In this document: positions 8,977 to 17,804 of the stretch, piece after piece
Numbering within the stretch: position 1 is the stretch's first letter
Layout: every line of letters starts with the position of its first letter
Assembly: GCF_008808095.1 (NCBI RefSeq)
Contig: NZ_CP023396.1
Coordinates: 2,108,001 to 2,172,000, forward strand
Source of the DNA: Pseudoalteromonas ruthenica
Lineage (GTDB): Bacteria; Pseudomonadota; Gammaproteobacteria; Enterobacterales; Alteromonadaceae
Length of the DNA: 64,000 bases
Direction of reading: 5' to 3'
Notes under the pieces: generated by a model
What the model saw: the letters and a program-made list of their open reading frames with translations, nothing else
Databases searched by the model: none
What the model was told of the DNA's origin: nothing
Position numbers and translations under genes: made by a program

Positions 8977-11853
8977 TTAAAGCTGAATTACCGCGTCAGT
9001 GCCTAACCCCGGGCCGTAGACAATGGCATTGAGCAGTAACCGTGCGGTGCCTTTAGTGGCACCACGGAAGTTAGGCATATTGGCAAACATGATCACTTGG
9101 CCATTGCCCTTTTTCTCGCGCGTAAGGTAAGCGGCATTACTCATTCGCTGCGCCGCTTCAGGCCACAACAAACCACTCATACGCACGTACAAGTCCTGCC
9201 CTTGCGGTATGGTCGCCCAGCCAATCATGCGCTGCTCGACCTTACTATTTTCTTGCAGCACACCGTAGCGCACCACCGCATCAACACCTTGCTTGGCCAT
9301 AAACAAAGGCACATCACCAGCTAATACGGGCAGCTGCTGATTAACCCCGTAGCTGAGCCAATGTTTTTGATCTGTGCGCCCAGCGACTATCGCCCCTGAA
9401 GGCATAAATGCAGCACTCCAATCATGCCAACGCTCAAGCTGCTCCTTGTTCAAAGGCTTCACATCGTCGCTTTTATCCCAAGGGAAACTCAATTGTGCAG
9501 AAACCTTATGGGCATTAATCAAATCAGCATTGGCGATACGCTGCTGCTTGGCTTGCCACTCGCGCATCAGCGCCAGATCATACTCATCGGCCTTATCAAA
9601 GCTCTGCTTCAACAGCGCCACTTTTGAGAAGTCTTCTGCTGTGGCTAATTGCGCAGCCGAGTTACCATTAACGATTAAGGTGCCGCCCTGCGCGACCCAT
9701 TTGTCCAAAGCGCTAATGTGGCTTTTCGATAACTCACCATACCAACGACTAGGGACAATGATGACATTGTAGCCACGAAGATCGCTGTAAGAGAGCATCT
9801 CTTGGCTTAAATGGCTATGACGAATACCAAGCTCGGTATCAAGCATATGCCACATCGAGCCAATATCGCCCGGAGCAATGCCATTTTGACTAATAAAGGC
9901 TATTTTTGGTGCTTTCAATAACTTAAAGTTTTCGCCGCCAATATCGGGTAAGTCTCCTTTACCCAAACCTTGGTCTATAGCGATGGCAGACACGCCGACT
10001 TCCTTTGCCACCTTATCCAGTAAGGCGCTCAGCTCGCCGCTCTCTAGGGTGTTATCATAATTATTGACCACCACCGAGCCTCGGTTGAAGCGGGTGTCGT
10101 TAAACACGCCCGGCTTAGCCAATACGCGCACTTTTACGCCTTGCTCAAGTAAGCGCGCGGCAAACGCCACAGAGGCATCGCTGGCACCATCAACAATATA
10201 AGCAATGGCATTATCACGAGGTTGCACACCGGCTTCGCTGGGGCGCTGGTAGGTGGTGAGATCATCATCAAGGTGCTCAGGTACTTCCAATGCCGGCAGA
10301 CCAAACATCATCGATACATTCCACGCGGTGGTGTCATACATAATTGAGCTGCCATCACGCAGGGTCTTTTGTCGCTCCTCCAATAGCACCGCATCATTTA
10401 ATTCTGCGTCAAACTCCATGATAGTTGCCAGTAACGGCGCATCATACTGACGATTGGGGATGACAATAGCGCCCTTAGGGATGGTCGCATCACGCACCTG
10501 CCCGAGGTGGTTTTTGGCCTTGCGTACCTTAAGCTCTTCAGTGGTTGCATAATAATCGATGCCCTGCAAATCAAGGATATCCAACAGCTTGTGCAGGCGC
10601 GCGGTATTATCGGTCGGGAGAATAACAAAACTGCGCTCACCATATTTTCCGTCGGGGTCAATATGCGCTAAGCGGTTACTGACAAAGTCACGGTACATAG
10701 CTTTACTGTGCTGTTGCAGGGTCTTAAGGTTAGCCAAAGAGCTAATATATTGATGATCAACAGACTCTTTGTAACTACGCACATTGCCATTTTTTAAGCG
10801 CACGCCATCTTCTGCGGTACGTGCTTGTTCATATAGAATATGTACCGTTCCTTTGTACTCGGCATAATTGGAGTAACCCGGGTAGAGGTTTTCAAACCAC
10901 TCGCCGGTGTAATAAGGCCAGTTTTTATCATCAAAGGCGCTGGCATGATCGCCCGCGAATACCTTGCTCCATTTACGCGTACTGGTGGGAATATTCACGT
11001 TCAGCGGCTCACGCGGCGGGCCCATTAAAAAGGTGTCTAAGGCACCCATTTCATGGCCATCGATCATCAGCTGCGGGAACCATTCATTAATGGCTTGTAT
11101 ACGACCCTTTGATTCTGGATTTACGGCAAAGTAAAAGTCGCGATTGAGATCGAAGTAATAATGGTTAGTCCGCCCAAATGGCCATGAACCGCTGTGCAGC
11201 AGTGATTGCGTGTCAAAGTTAGGCGCGGCACTGCGGCTTTCTTGCAGGCGTTTAGTAAAACGGGCGCGCCCATCGGGGTTCATTAATGGGTCGACCAGTA
11301 TCACCAAATCATCTAGGAGCGATTCTATCTCTGAGTCTTGTGAGGCAAGTAATTGGTAAATAAGCGCTAAAGATGCATCCGCACCGGAAGATTCATTGCC
11401 ATGGATACTGTACGCCATCCATGCCGTACCTGGAGTCGAATCAATGAGAGTATCTATTTGTGATGATGAGAGCGCGTCCGGTTCGCTGAGTTTACTAATA
11501 TTCGCTTTAATTTCATCAATATTGGCCAGATTCTTTGCTGAGCTAATCATTAAATAATGCAACGGGCGCCCTTCATAACTGCGGGCGTACTCAACGATTT
11601 TTGCTTTATCACTTTGCTCGGCCCACTTATTTACCAGCTCAGTAATTTGCGCTGGCGTGGCGGTGCGCTGACCCACGTCAAAGCCAAGCACCTCATTGGC
11701 TGGGGTGATATTTGCCGCATATTGCCCTTGATGTAGCGCGGGATAGTCGCCACCGGGCACCGACGTGGGCTGCATTAGCACAGTGGCATGGGCACTGGCC
11801 GCAAACACTGCACAGCCCCATGCAGCACTTGCTAATATCCTGTTTAGCTTCAT
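8977..11853 (-). CDS. Secreted M14-family zinc carboxypeptidase
   Basis: A 958-residue exported metallopeptidase. The signal peptide (1-23, cut after SAHA) is followed by an M14 catalytic domain. It carries zinc ligands H151 and E154 (SIHGNESSG), H267 (IDGHEMG), the NPDGR loop (192-196), LNRDF (236-240), and the catalytic glutamate E342 in LYEQART. M14 enzymes remove C-terminal residues or cut cell-wall or peptide substrates; which applies here is not clear. The region around 640-735 (PKIAFISQNGI..., VIIVPSRWYGEL, GGTLIVNGNS) looks like a glutamine-amidotransferase-like fold without an obvious catalytic triad, common in large M14 proteins of Alteromonadales. It is followed by its own terminator and diverges from the BCCT gene over about 255 bp. 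Confidence 0.92.
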   Translation of the reverse strand: MKLNRILASAAWGCAVFAASAHATVLMQPTSVPGGDYPALHQGQYAANITPANEVLGFDVGQRTATPAQITELVNKWAEQSDKAKIVEYARSYEGRPLHYLMISSAKNLANIDEIKANISKLSEPDALSSSQIDTLIDSTPGTAWMAYSIHGNESSGADASLALIYQLLASQDSEIESLLDDLVILVDPLMNPDGRARFTKRLQESRSAAPNFDTQSLLHSGSWPFGRTNHYYFDLNRDFYFAVNPESKGRIQAINEWFPQLMIDGHEMGALDTFLMGPPREPLNVNIPTSTRKWSKVFAGDHASAFDDKNWPYYTGEWFENLYPGYSNYAEYKGTVHILYEQARTAEDGVRLKNGNVRSYKESVDHQYISSLANLKTLQQHSKAMYRDFVSNRLAHIDPDGKYGERSFVILPTDNTARLHKLLDILDLQGIDYYATTEELKVRKAKNHLGQVRDATIPKGAIVIPNRQYDAPLLATIMEFDAELNDAVLLEERQKTLRDGSSIMYDTTAWNVSMMFGLPALEVPEHLDDDLTTYQRPSEAGVQPRDNAIAYIVDGASDASVAFAARLLEQGVKVRVLAKPGVFNDTRFNRGSVVVNNYDNTLESGELSALLDKVAKEVGVSAIAIDQGLGKGDLPDIGGENFKLLKAPKIAFISQNGIAPGDIGSMWHMLDTELGIRHSHLSQEMLSYSDLRGYNVIIVPSRWYGELSKSHISALDKWVAQGGTLIVNGNSAAQLATAEDFSKVALLKQSFDKADEYDLALMREWQAKQQRIANADLINAHKVSAQLSFPWDKSDDVKPLNKEQLERWHDWSAAFMPSGAIVAGRTDQKHWLSYGVNQQLPVLAGDVPLFMAKQGVDAVVRYGVLQENSKVEQRMIGWATIPQGQDLYVRMSGLLWPEAAQRMSNAAYLTREKKGNGQVIMFANMPNFRGATKGTARLLLNAIVYGPGLGTDAVIQL

Positions 11854-11990
11854 AAATTTACCTTTTTATTATGGTTTTACGTCGCCTTCACTATAGCAGC
11901 TGCAATCTAAGCCGAGCATTATTTGAGCTAAATAGCATTATGCTGCGATAACCATAACGCGAGATAGCGCAACAGCAATTGCAGCAAACA

Positions 11991-12021
11991 TTGGCATGAT
12001 GTTTCTGTGCCACGTTATAAT
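11991..12021 (+). promoter_or_regulatory. Candidate sigma-70 promoter of the BCCT gene
   Basis: TTGGCA at 11991-11996 and a perfect TATAAT at 12016-12021 are separated by 19 bases, slightly longer than ideal. It lies about 90 bases before the proposed BCCT start. Prediction by eye only. Confidence 0.35.
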
Positions 12022-12108
12022 AGGGCTATACACCATTGGTTTTTGCTACCTACCTAAGCGTGACAAAGGGCAATGAACCTTTGCTAAACGCGTAATTGGG
12101 GAAGCACA

Positions 12109-13662
12109 ATCAATTTAACCAGCACTAAACTCAACCGCCTCGGTGTCGACGCACCTCTATTTTTACTCAGCGCCGGATTCATCATCTGCTTTTGCCTTTT
12201 TGCCCTGTTCGACCTCAAGACCCTATCGCAGTGGGTTGATGCCAGCTTTGCTTGGTCGGCTAAGTATTTTGGCTTGTACTGGCAGTTGTTGTTATTAGCC
12301 ACCTTTATCATTGCCATCGCCACTGCCATGTTGCCTGCAGCCAAACAGCGTATTGGCAACTTAGCCGCCCCGGAATTTTCGTTATTCCAATGGGGAGCCA
12401 TGATTATGTGCACTCTGCTCGCGGGCGGTGGCGTATTTTGGGCTGCTGGAGAGCCCATGGCTCACTTCTTATCCATGCCGCCCCAATTTAACCACGTCGC
12501 GGCGGCAACCCCAGAGGCGGTGCCCTACGCTTTGGCCCAGTCATACTTGCATTGGGGCTTTCTGGCTTGGGCCATACTCGGTAGTTTAACCACTATTATG
12601 CTGATGCATTATCACTATGATAAAGGCTTGCCTTTAGCACCACGCACTTTGCTCTACCCGGTATTTAAAGAAAAAGCCCTGAGTGGGCCCATTGCCGTTA
12701 TCGCCGATGCCGTGTGTATTGTGGCTGTGGTAGCCGGTACCGTGGGGCCAATCGGCTTTTTAGGCTTACAGGTAAGCTATGGCTTGAATGCGTTATTTGC
12801 CATTCCCGATACCATGCTCACCCAAGTAAGCGTGATAGGCGTGCTCACTTTTATTTTCGTGATGTCGGCCGTCTCTGGGGTTACCAAAGGCATTCAGATA
12901 CTCAGTCGTTTGAACATGTTACTTGCGCTGGTGTTACTGGCATTTATATTGGTTGCGGGAGCCACCTCATTTATTTTCACGAGCTTTTTTAGCGGCCTTA
13001 TCACCCATTTAAGCCACTTTTTTGATATGGCTTTATACCGGGGCGAGGCAGGACTATTTAATGATGCCGGCTGGCTTGGTTGGTGGACAGTGTTCTTTTG
13101 GGGTTGGTTTTTAGGATACGGCCCGATGATGGCCATTTTTATCGCGCGCATTAGTCGTGGCCGCTCTATTCGCGCCATTATTATTATGCTGTGTGTCGTC
13201 GCCCCACTTATTACCATGTTCTGGTTTACCATCGTCGGTGGCACCGGGTTAAGCCTCGAACTAGAACAAGCCGATACTATTTCCAAAGCGTTTGCTGGTT
13301 TTAACCTTCCCGCAGCATTAATTGCCATCACTCAGGCCTTGCCGCTAGGCGGGTTAGTGTCTTTACTGTTTTTAATTCTAACCCTGACCTTTGTCGCCAC
13401 TACGGGGGATTCGATGACCTATGTATTGTCGGTTTCGACCTCACGTTCAGAGCACCCCGCCGTGCCCATTCGAGTATTTTGGGGGATAGCTATGGGCTTG
13501 ATGGGCAGTATTTTAATCATCATAGGCTCTGGCGGTATCGACAAACTGCAAGCGTTTATAGTGGTCACCGCCGTGCCGGTCTCTATTATCTTACTGCCCT
13601 CGCTGTGGGATGCGCCGCGTATTGTGTTTGCTCGGGCAAAAAATCCGCCAAACCATATGTGA
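12109..13662 (+). CDS. BCCT-family transporter, probable non-AUG (ATC) start
   Basis: An inner-membrane transporter of the betaine/carnitine/choline family, ~517 residues with about twelve helices. It usually takes up quaternary ammonium compounds with Na+ or H+. Family landmarks are FWAAGEPMAHF, the Trp-rich helix (GWWTVFFWGWFLGYGPM) followed by FIARISRGR, and DSMTYVLSV. The first standard start codon (TTG 12274) would delete helix 1. The frame stays open to 12088, and the codons from 12109 encode a BCCT-like N-terminus (RLGVDAPLFLLSAGF...). No ATG, GTG or TTG exists there, but GGGGAAG (12098-12104) lies just before ATC at 12109, so I propose initiation at ATC. A sequencing error is the alternative. 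Substrate is undetermined; an osmoprotectant is the natural guess in a marine bacterium. Confidence 0.85.
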   Translation: MNLTSTKLNRLGVDAPLFLLSAGFIICFCLFALFDLKTLSQWVDASFAWSAKYFGLYWQLLLLATFIIAIATAMLPAAKQRIGNLAAPEFSLFQWGAMIMCTLLAGGGVFWAAGEPMAHFLSMPPQFNHVAAATPEAVPYALAQSYLHWGFLAWAILGSLTTIMLMHYHYDKGLPLAPRTLLYPVFKEKALSGPIAVIADAVCIVAVVAGTVGPIGFLGLQVSYGLNALFAIPDTMLTQVSVIGVLTFIFVMSAVSGVTKGIQILSRLNMLLALVLLAFILVAGATSFIFTSFFSGLITHLSHFFDMALYRGEAGLFNDAGWLGWWTVFFWGWFLGYGPMMAIFIARISRGRSIRAIIIMLCVVAPLITMFWFTIVGGTGLSLELEQADTISKAFAGFNLPAALIAITQALPLGGLVSLLFLILTLTFVATTGDSMTYVLSVSTSRSEHPAVPIRVFWGIAMGLMGSILIIIGSGGIDKLQAFIVVTAVPVSIILLPSLWDAPRIVFARAKNPPNHM

Positions 13663-13710
13663 GGATGAGTTCAAGGTTAGGGTGTAGCAGCGAGGCGTGA
13701 GTGAGAGTTA

Positions 13711-14898
13711 TCAACACGCCTGCCCACAGGCCCAGCCGCAGCTCCACGCATATTGGAAATTATAGCCACCGAGCCAGCCGGTGACGTCGGTAACTTCGCC
13801 GATAAAGTAAAGCCCTGGGCTTTGCTTTGCTTCGAAGGTTTTCGAGCTAAGCTCATCGGTGTCCACTCCGCCTAGGGTCACTTCGGCGGTGCGATAACCT
13901 TCGGTGCCATTGGGCTTAATCTGCCAGCGGTGAAGGTAGTTGCCTAACTCGTTTATCTGGCTATGGCTTAACTGGTTTACATTACAATCAGCAATAGCGT
14001 TCGTCTCGTGCAACATCTCCACAAATCGCTTCGGTAAGATGGTGGCCAAGGCATTTTTTAGCGACTTCTGCGGGTTATCTTGACGCTGCTGATCTAACCA
14101 TTGCTCAACACTCAGATCGGGTAAAAGGTTAATAGTCACGGCTTGGCCGGCACGCCAAAACGAGCTTATTTGTAAAATAGCGGGGCCCGACAAGCCGCGA
14201 TGGGTAAAGAGTATATTTTCTCGAAACTGCGTGTTGCACTCACAGCTCACTTCACACTCCACACTAATCCCAGAGAGACCATCGAAACGGTCTTTATCGT
14301 GCTGGTGCAACGTAAAAGGCACTAAGGCCGCCATAGTCGGTAACACCTCTAAGCCGAATTGTTCAGCAATTTTATAGCCTATTGGCGTCGCGCCTAGTTT
14401 CGGCATGGTTAGGCCGCCAGATGCTACGACCAGAGATTCACACGCATAGGTTTGCGTACTGGTGGTGACCACATAGCCCCGCTGTGCTTTTTCAACACTG
14501 ATGACTTCACTGCGCAGCTGCACATGAACGCCCGCCCATTGACATTCGGTCATAAGGATATCGACGATATCTTGCGCACTGTTATCGCAAAATAACTGCC
14601 CCAAGGTTTTATGGTGATATGCCAGGCCATGTCGCTCGACTAGGTCGACAAAATCATGCTGAGTGTAGCGACTGAGACAGGATTTAACGAAGTGGGGATT
14701 ATTGCATAAATAGTTATGAGGACTGGCATGCTCGTTGGTAAAGTTGCAACGCCCGCCGCCGCTGATAAGAATCTTACGTCCGGGCTTTTTGCCCATGTCG
14801 ACGACCACCACATTGCGCCCACGATACCCTGCTTGTGCAGCGCACATAAGCCCCGCAGCGCCAGCGCCTATAACCAGTACATCGACTTGTTGCATCAC
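13711..14898 (-). CDS. FAD-dependent oxidoreductase, HI0933/YhiN family
   Basis: A 395-residue cytoplasmic flavoprotein. The N-terminal Rossmann motif VLVIGAGAAGLMCAAQAG binds FAD, followed by the family signature KPGRKILISGGGRCNFTN and, near the C-terminus, GLYFIGEVTDVTGWLGGYNFQ. Length and motifs match the HI0933-like family (YhiN in E. coli). Its physiological substrate is not established for most members; some relatives are linked to bile-acid or 2,8-dihydroxyadenine-type chemistry, which cannot be transferred here. The gene converges on the BCCT gene, with 48 bp between the stops and no obvious terminator. Two adjacent ATG codons open the frame (14898 and 14895). Confidence 0.9.
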   Translation of the reverse strand: MMQQVDVLVIGAGAAGLMCAAQAGYRGRNVVVVDMGKKPGRKILISGGGRCNFTNEHASPHNYLCNNPHFVKSCLSRYTQHDFVDLVERHGLAYHHKTLGQLFCDNSAQDIVDILMTECQWAGVHVQLRSEVISVEKAQRGYVVTTSTQTYACESLVVASGGLTMPKLGATPIGYKIAEQFGLEVLPTMAALVPFTLHQHDKDRFDGLSGISVECEVSCECNTQFRENILFTHRGLSGPAILQISSFWRAGQAVTINLLPDLSVEQWLDQQRQDNPQKSLKNALATILPKRFVEMLHETNAIADCNVNQLSHSQINELGNYLHRWQIKPNGTEGYRTAEVTLGGVDTDELSSKTFEAKQSPGLYFIGEVTDVTGWLGGYNFQYAWSCGWACGQAC

Positions 14899-15055
14899 TT
14901 AAACCCACATCAACATAAAGATGCATTATAACAGCTGAATACAACTCAGCGACAGCAACTTTACCCACTTATACGGCTTGATATAACTTTTTGTACCAGT
15001 TTTATTTCAAAATATTATTTTAACAATGTTCACAGTATCTTTACGATTGTCCCCT

Positions 15056-15075
15056 CATTTGATCCAGATCAAATG
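15056..15075. promoter_or_regulatory. Perfect FNR-type box (TTGATccagATCAA) upstream of the S8 protease
   Basis: A 20-bp palindrome with 9-bp arms has the exact FNR/EtrA/Anr core TTGAT-N4-ATCAA at 15059-15072. Its centre is 36 bases before the protease ATG, so any promoter must lie upstream of or overlap it. That geometry fits repression better than classical activation at -41.5. Confidence 0.7.
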
Positions 15076-15101
15076 TAAAAATTCAACAAAAGGGATACCT
15101 T

Positions 15102-17243
15102 ATGACAACCACAAAAACCCCTCGCTCATTGAGCGTCAAGAAAACCGTTTTAGCCTTGGCAATTCCAATGGCGCTAAGCACCACTTCAGCCTTAGCAAAT
15201 GATCTTCAAGAAGTTTCCGTACCAGCCCAAGCAACCATGGCGCAAACACAAGCCAAACTGCAAGGCCAATCGTCCCTAGGTACTCAATTCATCATAAAAT
15301 ACAAAAATGTACCTGAATTCGGTGTTAACAGCCCTGCTACAGCGGCAAATGCCAATCTTCGTGCGCAAAAGTTTGTAAACAACTTTAAGAATAAAGGCCT
15401 AGCTCGCGCTCAATACGTGCGTGAAATGGCCATGCAAGACCACCACGTTATTCGTACAGACAAAAAGTTAAGCACCCAAGAAGCTCAGCAGTTTATGCAA
15501 AGCATGGCGTCGAGCGGTGAAATCGAATACATTGAAATTGACCAAATGCTACAACCGTTTGCTACGCCGAGCGATCCACGCTACAGCGATCAGTGGCATT
15601 ATTTCGAGCAAACAGCTGGTATTAACTTGCCTAGTGCATGGGATAGCGCAACAGGCGCGGGGGTCACTGTGGCCGTGCTTGATACAGGGTATCGCCCGCA
15701 TGCCGATTTAGCTGCTAACCTTCTTGCTGGTTATGACATGATCTCCGACACCTTTGTTGCTAACGATGGCGGCGGTCGTGACAATGATGCACGCGATCCA
15801 GGTGATGCGATCACCGCAAACGAGTGTGGCTACACTCATGGCGCACAAGGCTCTAGTTGGCACGGTACACACGTAGCAGGAACGGTTGCAGCCGTTGCCA
15901 ATAATGGTGAAGGTGTCACGGGTGTTGCTTATGACGCCAACATCGTTCCGGTTCGTGTTCTTGGTAAATGTGGTGGTTTAACGTCTGATATTGCTGATGC
16001 AATCGTATGGGCGTCTGGTGGCAGCGTATCGGGTGTGCCTGCAAACGCTAACCCAGCTGATGTTATCAACATGAGCTTAGGTGGTTCAGGCTCTTGTAGC
16101 TCAACTACGCAAAATGCGATTAACCAAGCACGCGCTAACGGCACGGCCATTGTAGTGGCAGCTGGTAACGATAACGACAACTCTGCCAACTACAACCCAG
16201 GTAACTGTAACGGCGTTATCAACGTCGCTGCGGTAGGTCGTGACGGTGGTCGTGCATACTATTCAAACTACGGCAGCAACATCGACGTAGCAGCCCCTGG
16301 TGGTGCGCAAAGCTTTGCAAACGACCCTGAAGGGATTCTTTCAACCCTAAACAGCGGTTCAACTTCACCGGGTAGCGACAACTACGCCTACTCTCAAGGC
16401 ACTTCAATGGCTGCGCCGCATGTTGCCGGTGTTGCTGCCTTGATCAAAGAAGCAAAACCTGCTGCTACGCCAGATGAAATTGAAAATATTCTTAAAGCAA
16501 CCACCAAGTCTTTTGGTGCAACGTGTAATAACTGCGGTACAGGTATCATCGATGCAGCAGCAGCGGTTGCCGAAGCAGGCGGCACCACGACACCCCCACC
16601 AAGTGGCAATAATGAGCTTACTCCTGGCCAAGCAGAAACAGGCCTAAGTGGTGCGCAAGGTTCTGAAACCACCTTCACAATGACCGTTCCTTCAGGTGCG
16701 TCGAACGTGACCTTCACCACCAGCGGTGGTAGCGGTGACCTCGACATGTATGTGAAAGCAGGTAGCGCCCCAACAACTTCAAGCTATGACTGTCGTCCAT
16801 ACGAAAGTGGTAACAACGAAGTATGTAGCATTGATAACCCTGCAGCAGGCACTTACTACGTGATGCTACGTGGTTATAGCAGCTACAACAATGCCAGCCT
16901 ACTAGGAGAGCTAACTACCTCAGGTGGCAGCACTGGCGAAGGTGGCGGCGGCAGCGTTACAGACATCTCTGCAAGCTCTGGCCAATGGAAACATTACACC
17001 CTAGAAGTACCTGCAGGTATGAGCACACTAGACATTGATATGTCGGGTGGCACAGGTGACGGTGATCTTTTCGTGCGCTTTGGCTCACAACCAACAAGCA
17101 GCAGCTACGATTGCCGTCCTTATAAATCAGGAAACAATGAAAGCTGTAGTTTCAGCAACCCACAAGCAGGTACTTGGCACATTAGCATTAATGCGTACCA
17201 GACCTTCTCTGGAGTTACGCTAAACGCACAGTACAACCCGTAA
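15102..17243 (+). CDS. Secreted subtilisin-like (S8) serine protease with two PPC domains
   Basis: A 713-residue extracellular endopeptidase. Signal peptide ~1-32 (ALA/ND); inhibitor-I9-like propeptide ~60-152; S8 catalytic domain ~180-490. The triad is intact: Asp194 (VAVLDTGY), His254 (WHGTHVAGT) and Ser435 (GTSMAAPH), with oxyanion Asn356 (AAGND). Two C-terminal prepeptidase (PPC) domains follow (~520-605 and ~625-710), near copies of each other (YDCRPYxSGNNExCS in both) and joined by Gly/Ser linkers. PPC domains normally aid type II secretion or substrate binding and are trimmed off. Several cysteine pairs suggest disulfides. An AGGGAT site precedes the ATG, and a perfect FNR-type palindrome lies just upstream. 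A strong terminator follows. Likely a nutrient-scavenging exoprotease. Confidence 0.96.
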   Translation: MTTTKTPRSLSVKKTVLALAIPMALSTTSALANDLQEVSVPAQATMAQTQAKLQGQSSLGTQFIIKYKNVPEFGVNSPATAANANLRAQKFVNNFKNKGLARAQYVREMAMQDHHVIRTDKKLSTQEAQQFMQSMASSGEIEYIEIDQMLQPFATPSDPRYSDQWHYFEQTAGINLPSAWDSATGAGVTVAVLDTGYRPHADLAANLLAGYDMISDTFVANDGGGRDNDARDPGDAITANECGYTHGAQGSSWHGTHVAGTVAAVANNGEGVTGVAYDANIVPVRVLGKCGGLTSDIADAIVWASGGSVSGVPANANPADVINMSLGGSGSCSSTTQNAINQARANGTAIVVAAGNDNDNSANYNPGNCNGVINVAAVGRDGGRAYYSNYGSNIDVAAPGGAQSFANDPEGILSTLNSGSTSPGSDNYAYSQGTSMAAPHVAGVAALIKEAKPAATPDEIENILKATTKSFGATCNNCGTGIIDAAAAVAEAGGTTTPPPSGNNELTPGQAETGLSGAQGSETTFTMTVPSGASNVTFTTSGGSGDLDMYVKAGSAPTTSSYDCRPYESGNNEVCSIDNPAAGTYYVMLRGYSSYNNASLLGELTTSGGSTGEGGGGSVTDISASSGQWKHYTLEVPAGMSTLDIDMSGGTGDGDLFVRFGSQPTSSSYDCRPYKSGNNESCSFSNPQAGTWHISINAYQTFSGVTLNAQYNP

Positions 17244-17262
17244 ACAACCCTACGAAAACACC

Positions 17263-17288
17263 AAGGGCCGCAATTGCGGCCCTTTTTT
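17263..17288 (+). terminator. Rho-independent terminator of the S8 protease
   Basis: A perfect 22-base palindrome (GGGCCGC/GCGGCCC core) is followed by a T run on the plus strand, 19 bases after the stop. There is no T run on the other strand, so it serves the protease only. Confidence 0.9.
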
Positions 17289-17305
17289 ATGCATTCTCGC
17301 GTGTT

Positions 17306-17779
17306 TTACAGATTCGCCAGAACCTGCTCTGCACTTGAAACGCCAAATTGCTTGTCTTGCTCAACAAATAACTGCGTCACGACCCCATCATCAACCACCA
17401 TGGCATAACGTTTCGAGCGTATGCCACCAAAACCAGCGGTGTCTTTGTCCAAGCCAATGGCTTTGGTAAAACTGGCATCACCATCAGCTAGCATGGTGAT
17501 CCCCTGCGCACCTTGGTGCTCACCCCAGGCTTTCATGACAAAGGCATCATTCACCGATAAACAGATGATGCTGTCTACACCTTTGCTGCTAAACTGCGCT
17601 TGATGAGCAATAAAGCCAGGAAGGTGCTTAGCCGAGCAAGTGGGGGTAAACGCGCCTGGCACAGCAAACAGTACAACCTTTTTGCCAGCAAAAAGCTGCT
17701 CTGTGCTGGGGTTGGTCATTCCTTGCTCATCAAGGAGAGAAAAAGTGGCAGAAGGGAGCGCTTGGCCTTGGGCTATCAT
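17306..17779 (-). CDS. Peroxiredoxin, Prx5 type
   Basis: A 157-residue cytoplasmic thiol peroxidase that reduces H2O2 and organic hydroperoxides. The thioredoxin-like fold carries the peroxidatic Cys48 in the PGAFTPTCS motif, with the downstream NDAFVMKAWG segment and a conserved Arg (GGIRSKRYAM), all typical of the atypical two-Cys or one-Cys Prx5 group. No other cysteine sits at the usual resolving position except one in the IICLSVND strand, so the reductant may be glutathione or a glutaredoxin. It lacks a fused glutaredoxin domain. It follows the chemoreceptor gene by 25 bp on the same strand. Confidence 0.93.
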   Translation of the reverse strand: MIAQGQALPSATFSLLDEQGMTNPSTEQLFAGKKVVLFAVPGAFTPTCSAKHLPGFIAHQAQFSSKGVDSIICLSVNDAFVMKAWGEHQGAQGITMLADGDASFTKAIGLDKDTAGFGGIRSKRYAMVVDDGVVTQLFVEQDKQFGVSSAEQVLANL

Positions 17780-17804
17780 TATTTATTTCCTCTTTTAAAC
17801 GGGG

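Noticed and set aside
12274..12276. TTG 12274 as BCCT start
   Set aside because: It would remove the first transmembrane helix, which is encoded in the same open frame upstream and looks like BCCT.
12894..13331. 145-codon minus-strand ORF inside the BCCT gene
   Set aside because: Shadow of a strongly coding transporter frame; the translation has no recognisable fold and no start signal.
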